Shown here: piece after piece, positions 52,956-61,659 of the stretch
How positions within the stretch are numbered: position 1 is the first letter of the stretch
Layout: the number at the start of each line of letters is the position of its first letter
NCBI GenBank assembly: GCA_019801415.1
Contig: JAHVJD010000004.1
Location: forward strand, 1 to 64,000
Length of the DNA: 64,000 bases
Origin: Nocardioides marinus
Lineage (GTDB): Bacteria; Pseudomonadota; Alphaproteobacteria; Rhodobacterales; Rhodobacteraceae
Reading direction: 5' to 3'
Program-made: the position numbers and the translations under genes
The notes under the pieces: model-generated
What the model saw: only the letters and a program-made list of their open reading frames with translations
Told to the model about the DNA's origin: nothing
Database searches by the model: none

Positions 52956-53019
52956 AGACATGCAGCAGCCGGGGCCGGACCGCCAACGGCGCAGGGCGCG
53001 GTAGCGGGAGACCGGGGCG

Positions 53020-53424
53020 TCAGCCGAGCGGAACCTGCGTTGCGGCTTGTGCGTGGGCGGGGTTCGGGATCGCCTCGATCAGGGCGCAGGGGCGCGCCGT
53101 TGCCGTGGTGGCAGCAAAGCCACTGTCGCCGGGGCTGAACATGGCATCCGCAAAACGGTCGAGCCCGACCCGCGGGGTCTGGGCCTCGACACCGCAATAG
53201 ATGCGGATCCTGTCATGGCTGGCGGCGAATTGCGCCGGGCAGGACTTGGGGCAGCCGTCCAGCACGGTGTTGCCGGTGATTTCAAAATCCTCCTGCGTCA
53301 GCGGACGCGCCTGCGTCAACGCCGCCGCTAACCGGGTGATCATGCGTTCCGCTGCCGGGCAGGGACGGCCCAGGTCGGGACAGTCGGTGGCCGTGTAGCC
53401 GTGGGTCTGGTCGCTCCAAATCAT
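53020..53424 (-). CDS. DUF1636 family protein, B12-riboswitch controlled
   Basis: A 134-residue protein with paired cysteines in TDCPDLGRPCPAAE (C15, C22) and DGCPKSCPAQFAAS, a thioredoxin-like ferredoxin-type arrangement typical of DUF1636, which is often found with cobalamin genes. Function unknown: metal or Fe-S binding is likely. ATG 53424 has GGAGGG upstream and is preferred over an adjacent TTG. A cobalamin riboswitch precedes it on the same strand. Confidence 0.85.
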   Translation of the reverse strand: MIWSDQTHGYTATDCPDLGRPCPAAERMITRLAAALTQARPLTQEDFEITGNTVLDGCPKSCPAQFAASHDRIRIYCGVEAQTPRVGLDRFADAMFSPGDSGFAATTATARPCALIEAIPNPAHAQAATQVPLG

Positions 53425-53555
53425 CAATGCGCCCTCCGCGCGTGGCGGGGCAGAGGGGCAGGGGGAGAGGCGGTGCCAGTCCGTCCGTCGCCGGGCAACC
53501 GCAGCCGTCAGACCCTGCCCGGACGCCCCGTCCGGGTTCGAGTTTCACATGTGAT

Positions 53556-53745
53556 GGCAGGTCTCCTGACTTGCGGGTCGATGCTGATCCGGTCCTTCCC
53601 GGCCCGAGGGCCAGTGGATTGTCCGGGGTCGCTCGCCGCTTACAGTTGCGGGGGCAGTTGCGGACTTGTCCGGCCCGAGGCCGGACGCACCGCATTCCCT
53701 TTTCATCCCGGCCACGATCCGTCGCGGCGCGGGAACCATCCCCTT
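53556..53745 (-). ncRNA. Cobalamin (AdoCbl) riboswitch
   Basis: On the minus strand the characteristic segments appear in order: a GATGGTTCCC 5' stem, GATGAAAAGGGAATGCGGTG, GCCGCAACTGCCCCCGCAACTG-like core (CAACTGCCCCCGCAACTGTA, about 53640-53660), CACTGG and the closing GTCAGGAGACCTGCC (53557-53571). It would lower expression of the downstream gene when adenosylcobalamin is abundant. Confidence 0.92.
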
Positions 53746-53894
53746 AGCGGTAGCGGCTGCGGCCCCGGCGCGTCAATCGCAAATCCGCATCCGCCGCCGG
53801 AGGAACGGTGCGTAAAGCGACCATGCGGCGGCCGCAGGTCTGCCTGCAATGGTCTTGCCACGCGGGCGTCAGCCGGGGCTGTCGGGCGATGAGA
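53746..53894. other. Gap between the riboswitch and SRPBCC gene
   Basis: About 150 bases of GC-rich sequence that should contain the promoter of the riboswitch transcript. I see no clear -35/-10 pair or other structure. Confidence 0.4.
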
Positions 53895-54362
53895 TCAGGC
53901 GGTGCTCTTCAGCCGCGCCTCGGTCAGGCCCGCGTAATCGGCCAGGCGCAGTTTGAAGCGACGGTTGAGGTTGTTGCGCGCCAGTTTCAGAGACTGCAGC
54001 AGCAACCGTCCGGTCAGGGTGCTTGCCTCCAGTTTCAGCCGGACCGAGAGGCGGGTGCGCTGGGGGGACAGGGGCACCAGCTCCACCTCCATGCGGCCAT
54101 CCAGACCGCTGCCACCGCCGGTGATGGTCATGCCGGTCACCGGCGAATAGTCGGCCAGGGCCAGCCGGGCCTCGCGCTGCTTGCCGCGGAAGGCAAAATT
54201 CAGATCCCAGGTCAGCCCCGCCTCGGGGTGGGCAGGATCGCCGGTGCGCTGCACCTCGATGCTGCGGCGCAGAGCGGAGCGTTCCATCAGTTCAAAGTCG
54301 GAGATCGCCCCAAAAACGTCCGCAATGGGTGCTTCGATATCTTCGTTGCCTTTGAATTCCAT
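53895..54362 (-). CDS. SRPBCC family protein (CoxG/polyketide-cyclase-like)
   Basis: A 155-residue START-like fold protein. The start MEFKGNEDIEAPIADVFGAISDFELME and the beta-strand pattern VELVPLSPQRTRLSVRLKLEA and the long last helix KLARNNLNRRFKLRLADYA fit the SRPBCC superfamily that binds hydrophobic ligands. No active-site motif is visible and the ligand is unknown. An extension to 54452 is unsupported. Confidence 0.8.
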   Translation of the reverse strand: MEFKGNEDIEAPIADVFGAISDFELMERSALRRSIEVQRTGDPAHPEAGLTWDLNFAFRGKQREARLALADYSPVTGMTITGGGSGLDGRMEVELVPLSPQRTRLSVRLKLEASTLTGRLLLQSLKLARNNLNRRFKLRLADYAGLTEARLKSTA

Positions 54363-54461
54363 GCTCGCCTGCCTGTCCCGAATGTCTGATGTGCGTGCCT
54401 GTTGTACCCCGTGCGGTGACAGGGGGGAGCGTGCCTCTCGCGCTGGACACAAATATGCGCT

Positions 54462-55445
54462 CTAGTCCAGCGTGTCCGCAAGCCAGTTCTTGAGCAGAAA
54501 ATGCGCAATTGCGCCTTTTCGGGCCGGTTTGATCAACGGGTGTTCGCCGGCAAAGGCCGTCATCATCTCCTGACGGCTGACCCAGAGCGCGTCTTCGATC
54601 TCGGCCGGGTCGATGGTGATGTCGCGGCTCAGCGCGGTGCCGGCGCAGCCGAACATCAGCGACATCGGAAAGGCCCAGGGCTGGGAGGCAAGGTAGCTGA
54701 CCGCGCCGACCTCCACGCCGGTCTCTTCCAGCACCTCGCGCCGGACCGCGGCTTCCAGCGTCTCGCCCGGTTCGACAAAACCGGCCAGCAGCGAATACAT
54801 CCCCTCGGGCCAGCCGGGCGAGCGGCCAAGGAGCACGCTGTCGCCATGGTTGATGAGCATGATGACCACCGGATCGGTGCGCGGGAAATGCGGCGCCTTG
54901 CAGGCAGGGCACAGCCGTTGCCAGCCCGCCTGCGCGATGACGCTGGGCGCGCCGCAGCAGGCGCAGAACCCGTGGCTGCGGTGCCAGGCCAGAAGCGCCT
55001 TTGCCGTGGCGGCCATTTCGGCTTCCAGTGGCGTGAGCATGGTCATGATGCGGCGCAGTTCGGCAAAGACGTGGCCCTGCGGCAGTTCCGGGTGTTGCTG
55101 TTCGCTGGCGTCGCTGAAGGCCTCCAGAGACGCTGCGTCCAGGTCTGCGGGCTGCCAGTCGCCGAGGTCGCAGGCAAAGCGCGGTGCGCCTTGCGGTGTC
55201 AGGCCGAGGAACAGGGCCGTGTCGCGCAGGGGGGCGACAAGCGGGTGATCGGGGGCCGTCAGGGCAAGCCCCTGTGGCGGTGCCTCTGCCTGTGGGCGCC
55301 GGGCCAGCGGTTTGCCGCGCCACAGCAGCAGCACGGCTGCATCGGCTGCGCGCCAGGCTGCGTCCAGCGCTGCAGCGTCGGTGCGCAGATGGGCGGCGCG
55401 GTTCAGCGCACCGCCACCGAAAGTCACCTGTTCTGCATGTTTCAT
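54462..55445 (-). CDS. nudC: NAD(+) diphosphatase / RNA NAD-decapping hydrolase NudC
   Basis: A 327-residue NUDIX enzyme that hydrolyses NADH to NMNH and AMP and can remove NAD caps from RNA. The zinc ribbon C161-C164-C179-C182, the Nudix box from G222 to about V246 (REVLEETG core) and the NudC signature SQPWAFPMS (254-262) are all intact. The N-terminal domain is normal. ATG 55445 has GGGAGACC upstream. It diverges from the nucleotidase gene. Confidence 0.95.
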   Translation of the reverse strand: MKHAEQVTFGGGALNRAAHLRTDAAALDAAWRAADAAVLLLWRGKPLARRPQAEAPPQGLALTAPDHPLVAPLRDTALFLGLTPQGAPRFACDLGDWQPADLDAASLEAFSDASEQQHPELPQGHVFAELRRIMTMLTPLEAEMAATAKALLAWHRSHGFCACCGAPSVIAQAGWQRLCPACKAPHFPRTDPVVIMLINHGDSVLLGRSPGWPEGMYSLLAGFVEPGETLEAAVRREVLEETGVEVGAVSYLASQPWAFPMSLMFGCAGTALSRDITIDPAEIEDALWVSRQEMMTAFAGEHPLIKPARKGAIAHFLLKNWLADTLD

Positions 55446-55759
55446 GGCGGTCTCCCGAGGCATCTTGCGGTTTCCTTGCCAGCCCGGTTGGCCGGGAGCC
55501 AGCCATGTTGCGCGATCCGGGCTTGCCTGTCACTGCAACGCAACACCGCCCGATCGGAGCAAGGCGCGCGCGGGGCAAAAAGGCAGGGTGCAAAATGTCT
55601 TTGGCGGCAGAGCAAGTCACGGCGGCGTTCAGAAAAATGTCGCAGCACTCAAAAGGTGCCTTTGCAAATCGTTAAAACGCTGATTCAAATGGGGCAGAGA
55701 AACACGCGGTAAAGCGTAGCCTACAGAAGCGGACCCTAAGTGCCGACACGGGAGCAGAC
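55446..55759. other. 314-base divergent region nudC/nucleotidase
   Basis: No gene is supported here. The half nearer the nucleotidase is moderately AT-rich (GTTAAAACGCTGATTCAAATG), as expected of a promoter. I see no clear operator; two copies of AAAATGTC about 40 bases apart are the only repeat. Confidence 0.45.
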
Positions 55760-57637
55760 ATGACGGTTGCGGTGGACAAGCCCCCCGCCCGGACCTCCGG
55801 GCGGCTGCGCGTGCTCGCCACGACGGATCTGCACTGTCACCTGCTGGGGCACGACTATTATGCCGACCGGGCCGATCCGGCCGTCGGGCTGTCGCGCGTG
55901 GCCAGCCTGATCGCCGAGGAGCGCGCCGAAGCCGCGGCGCGCGGCGAGGCCTGTCTGCTGGTCGACAATGGCGACGGTTTCCAGGGCGCGCCGCTCGGCG
56001 ATATCGAGCCTGGCAGCACCCGGCCGCATCCGCTGGCGGTGGCCTTTGACGTGCTGGGGTACGACGCGGTCGGGCTGGGCAACCACGACTTTGATATCGG
56101 GTTGGAGCGGCTGTCGCGGGTGTTGGCAGACGTGCGCTGCCCGGTGCTGTGTTCGAACCTGCGGGCGGCCCGGCCCGGGCTGCACCTGCCTTTTGGAGAG
56201 GCCGCGATCCTGGAGCGGCAACTGGACAGCTGTCCCGATCTGCCGCCTGTGCGCATCGGGTTGCTGTCGGTGCTACCGCCGCAGACGCTGGTCTGGGGTG
56301 GTCGCGGGCTGCAGGGGCAGCTGCGCGCCACCGGGATCGTCGATACCGCGGCCGAGCAGGCCTGGCGCCTGAAGACGGAAGGCTGCGATGTGGTGCTGGC
56401 GCTGGCCCATACCGGGCTTGGCGATGACGGCGGAGCGCTTTCGGCGGCGGGCGGCGGCGACAGTACGGAAAATGCGCTGGAGCAGCTGGCGGCCTTGCCG
56501 CCGATCGATGCGCTGGTGGGCGGCCATACCCATCTGACGCTGCCGGATCCGGCGCATCCGCTGGACAAGCCCGTGGTGATGCCCGGTGCCCATGGCTCGC
56601 ACCTGGGCGTGCTCGACCTCGACCTGCGGTACGGGGACGGGGGCTGGCGGCTGGTCTCTGGACAGGCACGGTTGCGGCCGGTGGCCTGCAAGGGCAATGC
56701 CGGCGCAATCCAGTCGCTGGCGGCGGAATCCCCCGAGCTGGTGGCGGCGCTGTCGCAGGACCATCAGCGCACCCAGGAGCGCATGCGGCAGCCTGCCGGT
56801 TCCTCGGACGTGGCGATGCATTCCTATTTCACCTTCTTTGCGCCGGACCGCGGTTTGGCGCTGGTCGCGGCGGCGCAGGCGGCGGCGGTCCGGCCGCTGC
56901 TGGCGCAAAGTGCCGCGGGAGAGCTGCCGCTTTTGTCAGCGGTTGCGCCCTGCAAGTTCGGCGGTCGCGCCGGGCCGCAGTTCTACACCGATATTTCCGC
57001 CGGGGACCTGAGCGCCCGCAATATCGCCGATTTGCAGATCTTTCCCAATGAGTTGCGCGTGGTGACCGTGAGCGGCGGCCAGTTGCTGGACTGGTTGGAG
57101 ATGTCGGCAGGGCTGTTCAACCGGCTGACACCCGGGCGCAGTGGCCAGCTGCTGGCGGATCCGGCCCGCGCGGGGCACAATTTCGACGTGATGTTCGGAT
57201 TGCAGTACCGCATCGATCCGTCGCAACCGCCCCGGTTCTCTGCCACCGGAGAGCGCATCAACCCGCAGGCCCGGCGCATTCGCGAGCTGCGGTGGCGCGG
57301 TCATCCGGTGGATCCCGAACAGAAGTTCGCGGTTGCCGCCAACAGCTACCGGGTGCGGGGCGGCGGCAGTTTCCGGATGTTGCACGAGGCCGAGGAGCTG
57401 TCCCTGCCGCCGCTGCTGATCCGGGACGCGGTGCGTGATTACCTGCAGGGCCGACTGAAGACCGACCCGCTGGAAGCCGCGCCTTACCCGTGGAAGCTGG
57501 CGTCCCTGCCGGGCGCGCGCGCGGTTGCGGTGACCGGTCCGGGCGCGGCGCGCCACCTGGCAGAACTGCCTGCTGGTCTGGCAGTGCCGCGGGGGTTCAA
57601 TGAGCAGGGATTCTGGGAACTGGAGCTGCATCTCTAG
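55760..57637 (+). CDS. 2',3'-cyclic-nucleotide 2'-phosphodiesterase / 5'-nucleotidase family protein
   Basis: A 625-residue metallophosphoesterase. The two-metal site shows TTDLHCH (D23, H25), LVDNGDGFQG (D69, D72), LGNHDFDIGLERL, LAHTG and GGHTHLTLP. The C-terminal 5'-nucleotidase domain (about 340-560) has SAVAPCKFGG and NSYRVRGGGSF. It is like CpdB, which turns cyclic nucleotides to nucleosides and phosphate, but no signal peptide is visible at the N-terminus (MTVAVDKPPARTSGRLRV), unlike the usual periplasmic members. GGGAGCAGAC precedes the ATG. Confidence 0.88.
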   Translation: MTVAVDKPPARTSGRLRVLATTDLHCHLLGHDYYADRADPAVGLSRVASLIAEERAEAAARGEACLLVDNGDGFQGAPLGDIEPGSTRPHPLAVAFDVLGYDAVGLGNHDFDIGLERLSRVLADVRCPVLCSNLRAARPGLHLPFGEAAILERQLDSCPDLPPVRIGLLSVLPPQTLVWGGRGLQGQLRATGIVDTAAEQAWRLKTEGCDVVLALAHTGLGDDGGALSAAGGGDSTENALEQLAALPPIDALVGGHTHLTLPDPAHPLDKPVVMPGAHGSHLGVLDLDLRYGDGGWRLVSGQARLRPVACKGNAGAIQSLAAESPELVAALSQDHQRTQERMRQPAGSSDVAMHSYFTFFAPDRGLALVAAAQAAAVRPLLAQSAAGELPLLSAVAPCKFGGRAGPQFYTDISAGDLSARNIADLQIFPNELRVVTVSGGQLLDWLEMSAGLFNRLTPGRSGQLLADPARAGHNFDVMFGLQYRIDPSQPPRFSATGERINPQARRIRELRWRGHPVDPEQKFAVAANSYRVRGGGSFRMLHEAEELSLPPLLIRDAVRDYLQGRLKTDPLEAAPYPWKLASLPGARAVAVTGPGAARHLAELPAGLAVPRGFNEQGFWELELHL

Positions 57638-57664
57638 TCCTGTCCGGCGGGTGTGCAGCTGCCC

Positions 57665-57692
57665 TTGTCATTCCGGATCATGCCCCTTATAT
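57665..57692 (+). promoter_or_regulatory. Promoter of the SRP RNA gene
   Basis: TTGTCA (57665-57670) and TTATAT (57687-57692) are 16 bases apart, and the RNA begins about 7 bases after the -10 box. Both boxes are close to sigma-70 consensus. Confidence 0.7.
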
Positions 57693-57697
57693 CGGGA

Positions 57698-57797
57698 TTC
57701 GAGAGGTTGGCGCGGGCAAGCGCCTCGCCAACCTGGTCAGGTCCGGAAGGAAGCAGCCACAACGAGCCCCGCTTGGGTCGATGTCCAGCCTCTCACA
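57698..57797 (+). ncRNA. ffs: Signal recognition particle RNA, small bacterial (4.5S) type
   Basis: The diagnostic core CTGGTCAGGTCCGGAAGG with AAGCAGCC follows in order, flanked by GAGAGG (57701) and CCTCTC (57789), which close the long stem. This is the scaffold for Ffh in co-translational membrane targeting. The ends are estimated from the closing stem. Confidence 0.95.
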
Positions 57798-57803
57798 TTA
57801 ACT

Positions 57804-57815
57804 CCCCCCCCCCCC
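57804..57815. repeat. Homopolymer of 12 C
   Basis: Twelve consecutive C after ACT, just downstream of the SRP RNA. It is the longest mononucleotide run I noticed in the window. It lies in no gene; it may vary in length between cells or reads. Confidence 0.8.
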
Positions 57816-57998
57816 TCGAAAAGTATCCGCCCGACATGGGCGTGCGACAGTCATTTCGGTGTGCCAGAGCGGCCGCGTCGCTAGAACGGCGGTATGGCCT
57901 GCACGAGGTTGCTGCCCGCGCGGACGCAGGCAGGGAGGCTGACTTGACCGGTGTTTGAAGCCGTGGCGCGACCGGGGGCGACTGCCGAAATCGTGGCG
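57816..57998. other. Gap between SRP RNA and pheA
   Basis: About 180 bases with no supported gene. No clear terminator for the convergent pheA gene is visible. Confidence 0.45.
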
Positions 57999-58832
57999 TC
58001 AGAACCGGCCGTGGTTGGCCGGGTAGACGCCCAGAACCTCGACGTTGGTGGTGAAATACTTCAGCTCATCCATCGCCAGCTGCACATTGGGATCTTCCGG
58101 GTGGCCTTCGATATCGGCATAGAACTGGGTCGCCGTGAAGGAGCCGTCGACCATGTAGCTTTCCAGCTTGGTCATGTTGATGCCGTTGGTGGCAAAGCCG
58201 CCCATCGCCTTGTAGAGCGCGGCGGGAATATTGCGGACCTGGAACACGAAGCTGGTGATCATGCTGTGGGTGCCGCGACGGCGGTAATCCGGTTCCGGCG
58301 CCATGATCAGGAAGCGGGTCGTGTTGTCGCCATTGTCCTCGATGTGGCGCGCCAGCACCTCCAGCCCGTAGATTTCGCCGGCCAGTTCGCTGGCCAGCGC
58401 CGCCACGTGCTTGTCGCCGGCCTCGGCCACGTCACGGGCCGCGCGGGCGTTGTCGGGGCTGACCCGGCCCTGGATGCCGTGTTCGCGCAGGAAGGAGCCG
58501 CATTGCGGCAGCAGCACCAGGTGCGATTTTGCCTCGCGGATGTCTTCCAGCTTGGCCCCCGGCACGCCCAGCACGTTGATGTGCACCCGCACGAAGGCCT
58601 CGTCGATGATGTGCAGCCCGCTGTGGGGCAGCAGGCGGTGAATGTCGGCCACCCGCCCGTAGGTCGAGTTCTCGACCGGCAGCATCGCCTGTTCCGCCTC
58701 GCCGCTCTTGACCGCTGCGATGGCGTCTTCAAACGTCCGGCAGGGCAGCACCTCCATGTCGTGGCGCGCGTTGCGGCAGGCCTCGTGGCTGTAGGAGCCC
58801 AGCTCCCCCTGAATGGCGATCTTGCGGGTCAT
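57999..58832 (-). CDS. pheA: Prephenate dehydratase
   Basis: A 277-residue monofunctional enzyme that converts prephenate to phenylpyruvate for phenylalanine synthesis. The catalytic domain (about 1-185) shows IQGELGSYSHEA, LPVENSTYGRV and the TTRF triad DNTTRFLIMA. The C-terminal ACT domain (about 200-275) binds phenylalanine for feedback control; the usual ESRP is here ESYM, in KLESYMVDG. There is no chorismate mutase part. ATG 58832 is chosen for its N-terminus MTRKIAIQGE. Confidence 0.95.
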   Translation of the reverse strand: MTRKIAIQGELGSYSHEACRNARHDMEVLPCRTFEDAIAAVKSGEAEQAMLPVENSTYGRVADIHRLLPHSGLHIIDEAFVRVHINVLGVPGAKLEDIREAKSHLVLLPQCGSFLREHGIQGRVSPDNARAARDVAEAGDKHVAALASELAGEIYGLEVLARHIEDNGDNTTRFLIMAPEPDYRRRGTHSMITSFVFQVRNIPAALYKAMGGFATNGINMTKLESYMVDGSFTATQFYADIEGHPEDPNVQLAMDELKYFTTNVEVLGVYPANHGRF

Positions 58833-58951
58833 GGGTGTGTTTCCGGTGCAAAACTTCAGCAAATGGGCGTTTCGTCGCGCTGTCTATACCTTGCCACTGG
58901 CGAGGGGAAGCCTTAGACACCCCCCCAGACAGCTAAATGGACCCGCGATTC

Positions 58952-59461
58952 ATGTTTGACACAATGACCCTTACCAAAGCGACCGCAGGTTTCTGTGGCG
59001 CGTTCCTGGTATTCCTCCTGGGCAAATGGGCCGCAGAAGAACTGTATCACGTGGACAGCCACGGAGAGGCTGCCTACGTGATCGAAGTCGCCTCCGCCGA
59101 TGACGCGGCCAGCGACGAGCCGGAGGTCAGCTTTGACGAGCTGATGGCCTCGGCTGATGTCGCCAAAGGCGCAAAAGTATTCAAGAAGTGCTCGGCTTGC
59201 CACAAGCTGGAAGATGGCGCTAACGCCACGGGTCCCTATCTGTATGGGGTTGTTGGCCGTGATATCGCCTCGGTTTCCGGTTTCGGCTATTCGGGTGCTC
59301 TGACCGCCCTGGCCGACAAGGACTGGACGCCGGAAGAGCTGGATGCCTTCCTGGCCAAGCCGTCGGCCTATGCTTCCGGCACCACCATGTCGTTCTCCGG
59401 GCTGAAGAAACAGTCGGATCGGGTGAACCTGATCGCCTATCTGGACAGCCTCGACGACTGA
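58952..59461 (+). CDS. Membrane-anchored c-type cytochrome (c552/cy-like)
   Basis: A 169-residue monohaem cytochrome c held to the inner membrane by an uncleaved N-terminal helix (about 9-30), with an acidic linker (45-65) and a class I cytochrome domain. The haem site is CSACH (C80, C83, H84) and M146 in GTTMSFSG is the sixth ligand. Such proteins carry electrons from the bc1 complex to terminal oxidases. ATG 58952 (MFDTMTLTK) is preferred; ATG 58937 adds five residues and neither has a strong ribosome site. A terminator follows. Confidence 0.9.
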   Translation: MFDTMTLTKATAGFCGAFLVFLLGKWAAEELYHVDSHGEAAYVIEVASADDAASDEPEVSFDELMASADVAKGAKVFKKCSACHKLEDGANATGPYLYGVVGRDIASVSGFGYSGALTALADKDWTPEELDAFLAKPSAYASGTTMSFSGLKKQSDRVNLIAYLDSLDD

Positions 59462-59484
59462 TCCGTCGCTGTCCCAGCTATCCG

Positions 59485-59516
59485 AAAAAGCCGCTGCCCC
59501 GGGCAGCGGCTTTTTT
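59485..59516 (+). terminator. Terminator after the cytochrome gene
   Basis: GCCGCTGCCC and GGGCAGCGGC pair perfectly with a tight loop and are followed by a run of six T. Confidence 0.85.
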
Positions 59517-59691
59517 GCCGTTTGGGCAAGTGTTTGCCGTGTGGCCGGGCGCTGGGCGGGGATTGTCCGGATTGTGACGGATGGTGACGGAAATCCTCCA
59601 ATCTCAACTTGAAAGTGACCGCCGGCGGACATTAGCTTGGGAAGGCAGAAAACTCCGGCGGCAGGCACCGGGCAACAGGAGGTCAAGGCAG

Positions 59692-61650
59692 ATGAAAACG
59701 GCTCAGGCTGTGGCGCGGGCACGCGTGAAGGAACAGGCGTATCCGATGCAGACCGCAGTGATGTTCGCGCAGATGTTGGCGCTGTCGCTGATCCTGGCGC
59801 TGACGGCGACGTTGGCGCAGGCAGAGGGCACGCCCGAGGCGGAGGCAACTGACAAGGTCATCACCAGCCACGGGTATTCCTATTTCGGCAATCTCGACTA
59901 CCCGGCCGATTTCGAGCATTTTGCCTATGTGAACCCGGATGCGCCCAAAGGGGGCGAGATTTCGCTCGGGGCGTCGGGCACCTTCGATTCGCTCAACCCC
60001 TATTCCCGCAAAGGTCGCGCCGGGGCGCTGACCACGATCCAGTATGACAGCCTGCTGGTCAGTTCCGACGACTCCATCGGCCAGTACTACGGCCTGCTGG
60101 CCGAAAGCCTGGAGTATGACGAGGGCCGCAACTACGTGATTTTCCACATGCGCCCCGAGGCACGGTTCTGGGACGGCACGCCGGTGACGGCCCATGACGT
60201 GGTCTATAGCCACAAGCTGTTCATCACTCAGGGGTTGCCGTCCTATGCGCAGGCGGTGGGCCATATGGTGACCAGCGCCGAGGCGCTCGACGACCTGACG
60301 GTGAAATTCACCTTCCACCCCGAGGTCAGCCGCCGCAGCCTGATCGAGACCGTCGGCAATACCACCGTGTTCTCCAAGGCGTGGTTCGAAGAGGACCCGG
60401 AAAACCGCCGCCTGGATGAGCCGCGCCTGGAGGTGCCGGTGGGCTCGGGCCCGTACAAGCTGGAGAGCTTCGACGTCAACCGTCGCATCGTCTACACCCG
60501 CCGCGATGACTATTGGGCCAAGGATCTGCCGGTGAACCGCGGCCGCTACAACTATGACCGCATCCGGGTGGAGTATTTCGCGGACCAGACCGCCGCCTTC
60601 GAGGCCTTCAAGGCGGGCGAATACACTTTCCGCCAGGAAACCGACGCCAAGCGTTGGGCCTCGGGCTATGACTTCCCCAAGCTGGCGGCGGGCAGCGTGG
60701 TGATGGATGAAATCCCGGATGGCAGCCCGCCGTCGCCCTCGGGGTTCGTGTTCAACCTGGCCAAGCCGCAGTTTGCCGACAAATCCGTGCGCAAGGCACT
60801 GGCGCTGGCGTTCAACTTTGAATGGGTGAATGAATCGCTGCTGTTCGGTCTCAGCACGCAGCGCGACTCCTTTGTCGAAGGCACCCACCTGGAGGCCACC
60901 GGCGTGCCCGAAGGCGCGGAACTGGCGTTCCTGCAGAGCCTGGGCGACGTGGTGCCGGCAGAGGTGCTGGAAAATGAAGTGGTCACCACCCATACCTCGA
61001 AGCCGGATCGGCTGAACGACCGCCGCAACCTGCGCAAGGCCTCGCAGATGCTGGACGAGGCTGGCTGGCCTGTGGGCGATGGTGCCTTGCGGCGCAATGC
61101 GCAGGGGCGGACGCTGAAGGTGAACATCCCCTATCCGTCCAACATGACGGGATCCGTCGCCACCATGATCGAAACCTATGTGCAGAACCTGCAGGCCATC
61201 GGCGTCGATGCCACGGCGGAGAAGGTCGATCCGGCGCAGTTCACGCTACGCAGCCGGGAACGGGATTACGACATGGTCTATACCGACCGGTATGGCGCGT
61301 TTCTGACCACCGGTGGCGGTCTGACGCAGATGTATGGCTCCAAGGAGGCGGAGTTCAGCCTGTTCAACCCCGCGGGCCTCGCCAGCCCGCTGGTGGACGC
61401 AATCCTCGAGGGGTCCTTCGACACCACCAACCAGGAAGAGCAGGACGCGGCGCTGATGGCGCTGGACCGCGCCTTGCGCTACGAGTTCTTCGTGATACCC
61501 GACGGGTATGTCGCGGAATATTGGACCGCTTACTACGACATGTATGCCTATCCCGAGACGCTGCCGCCCTTCACTTTGGGCTACCTGGACCTGTGGTGGG
61601 TGGACCCCGAACGCGAAGCGGCGCTGAAGGCGTCCGGCGCGTTGAGGTAA
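59692..61650 (+). CDS. yejA: ABC transporter periplasmic solute-binding protein (YejA-like, peptide/opine family)
   Basis: A 652-residue family 5 substrate-binding protein with a long Sec signal (about 1-44, ending ATLAQA). Matching features are GYSYFGNLDYPADFEHFAYVNPDAPKGG after the signal, MRPEARFWDGTPVTAHDVVYS and RRDDYWAKDLPVNRGRYNYDRI-type motifs typical of YejA. It binds peptides or microcin C-like compounds for import. ACAGGAGGTCAAGGCAG precedes the ATG. The permease genes follow within 9 bases. Confidence 0.93.
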   Translation: MKTAQAVARARVKEQAYPMQTAVMFAQMLALSLILALTATLAQAEGTPEAEATDKVITSHGYSYFGNLDYPADFEHFAYVNPDAPKGGEISLGASGTFDSLNPYSRKGRAGALTTIQYDSLLVSSDDSIGQYYGLLAESLEYDEGRNYVIFHMRPEARFWDGTPVTAHDVVYSHKLFITQGLPSYAQAVGHMVTSAEALDDLTVKFTFHPEVSRRSLIETVGNTTVFSKAWFEEDPENRRLDEPRLEVPVGSGPYKLESFDVNRRIVYTRRDDYWAKDLPVNRGRYNYDRIRVEYFADQTAAFEAFKAGEYTFRQETDAKRWASGYDFPKLAAGSVVMDEIPDGSPPSPSGFVFNLAKPQFADKSVRKALALAFNFEWVNESLLFGLSTQRDSFVEGTHLEATGVPEGAELAFLQSLGDVVPAEVLENEVVTTHTSKPDRLNDRRNLRKASQMLDEAGWPVGDGALRRNAQGRTLKVNIPYPSNMTGSVATMIETYVQNLQAIGVDATAEKVDPAQFTLRSRERDYDMVYTDRYGAFLTTGGGLTQMYGSKEAEFSLFNPAGLASPLVDAILEGSFDTTNQEEQDAALMALDRALRYEFFVIPDGYVAEYWTAYYDMYAYPETLPPFTLGYLDLWWVDPEREAALKASGALR

Positions 61651-61659
61651 CTCCCCGAC

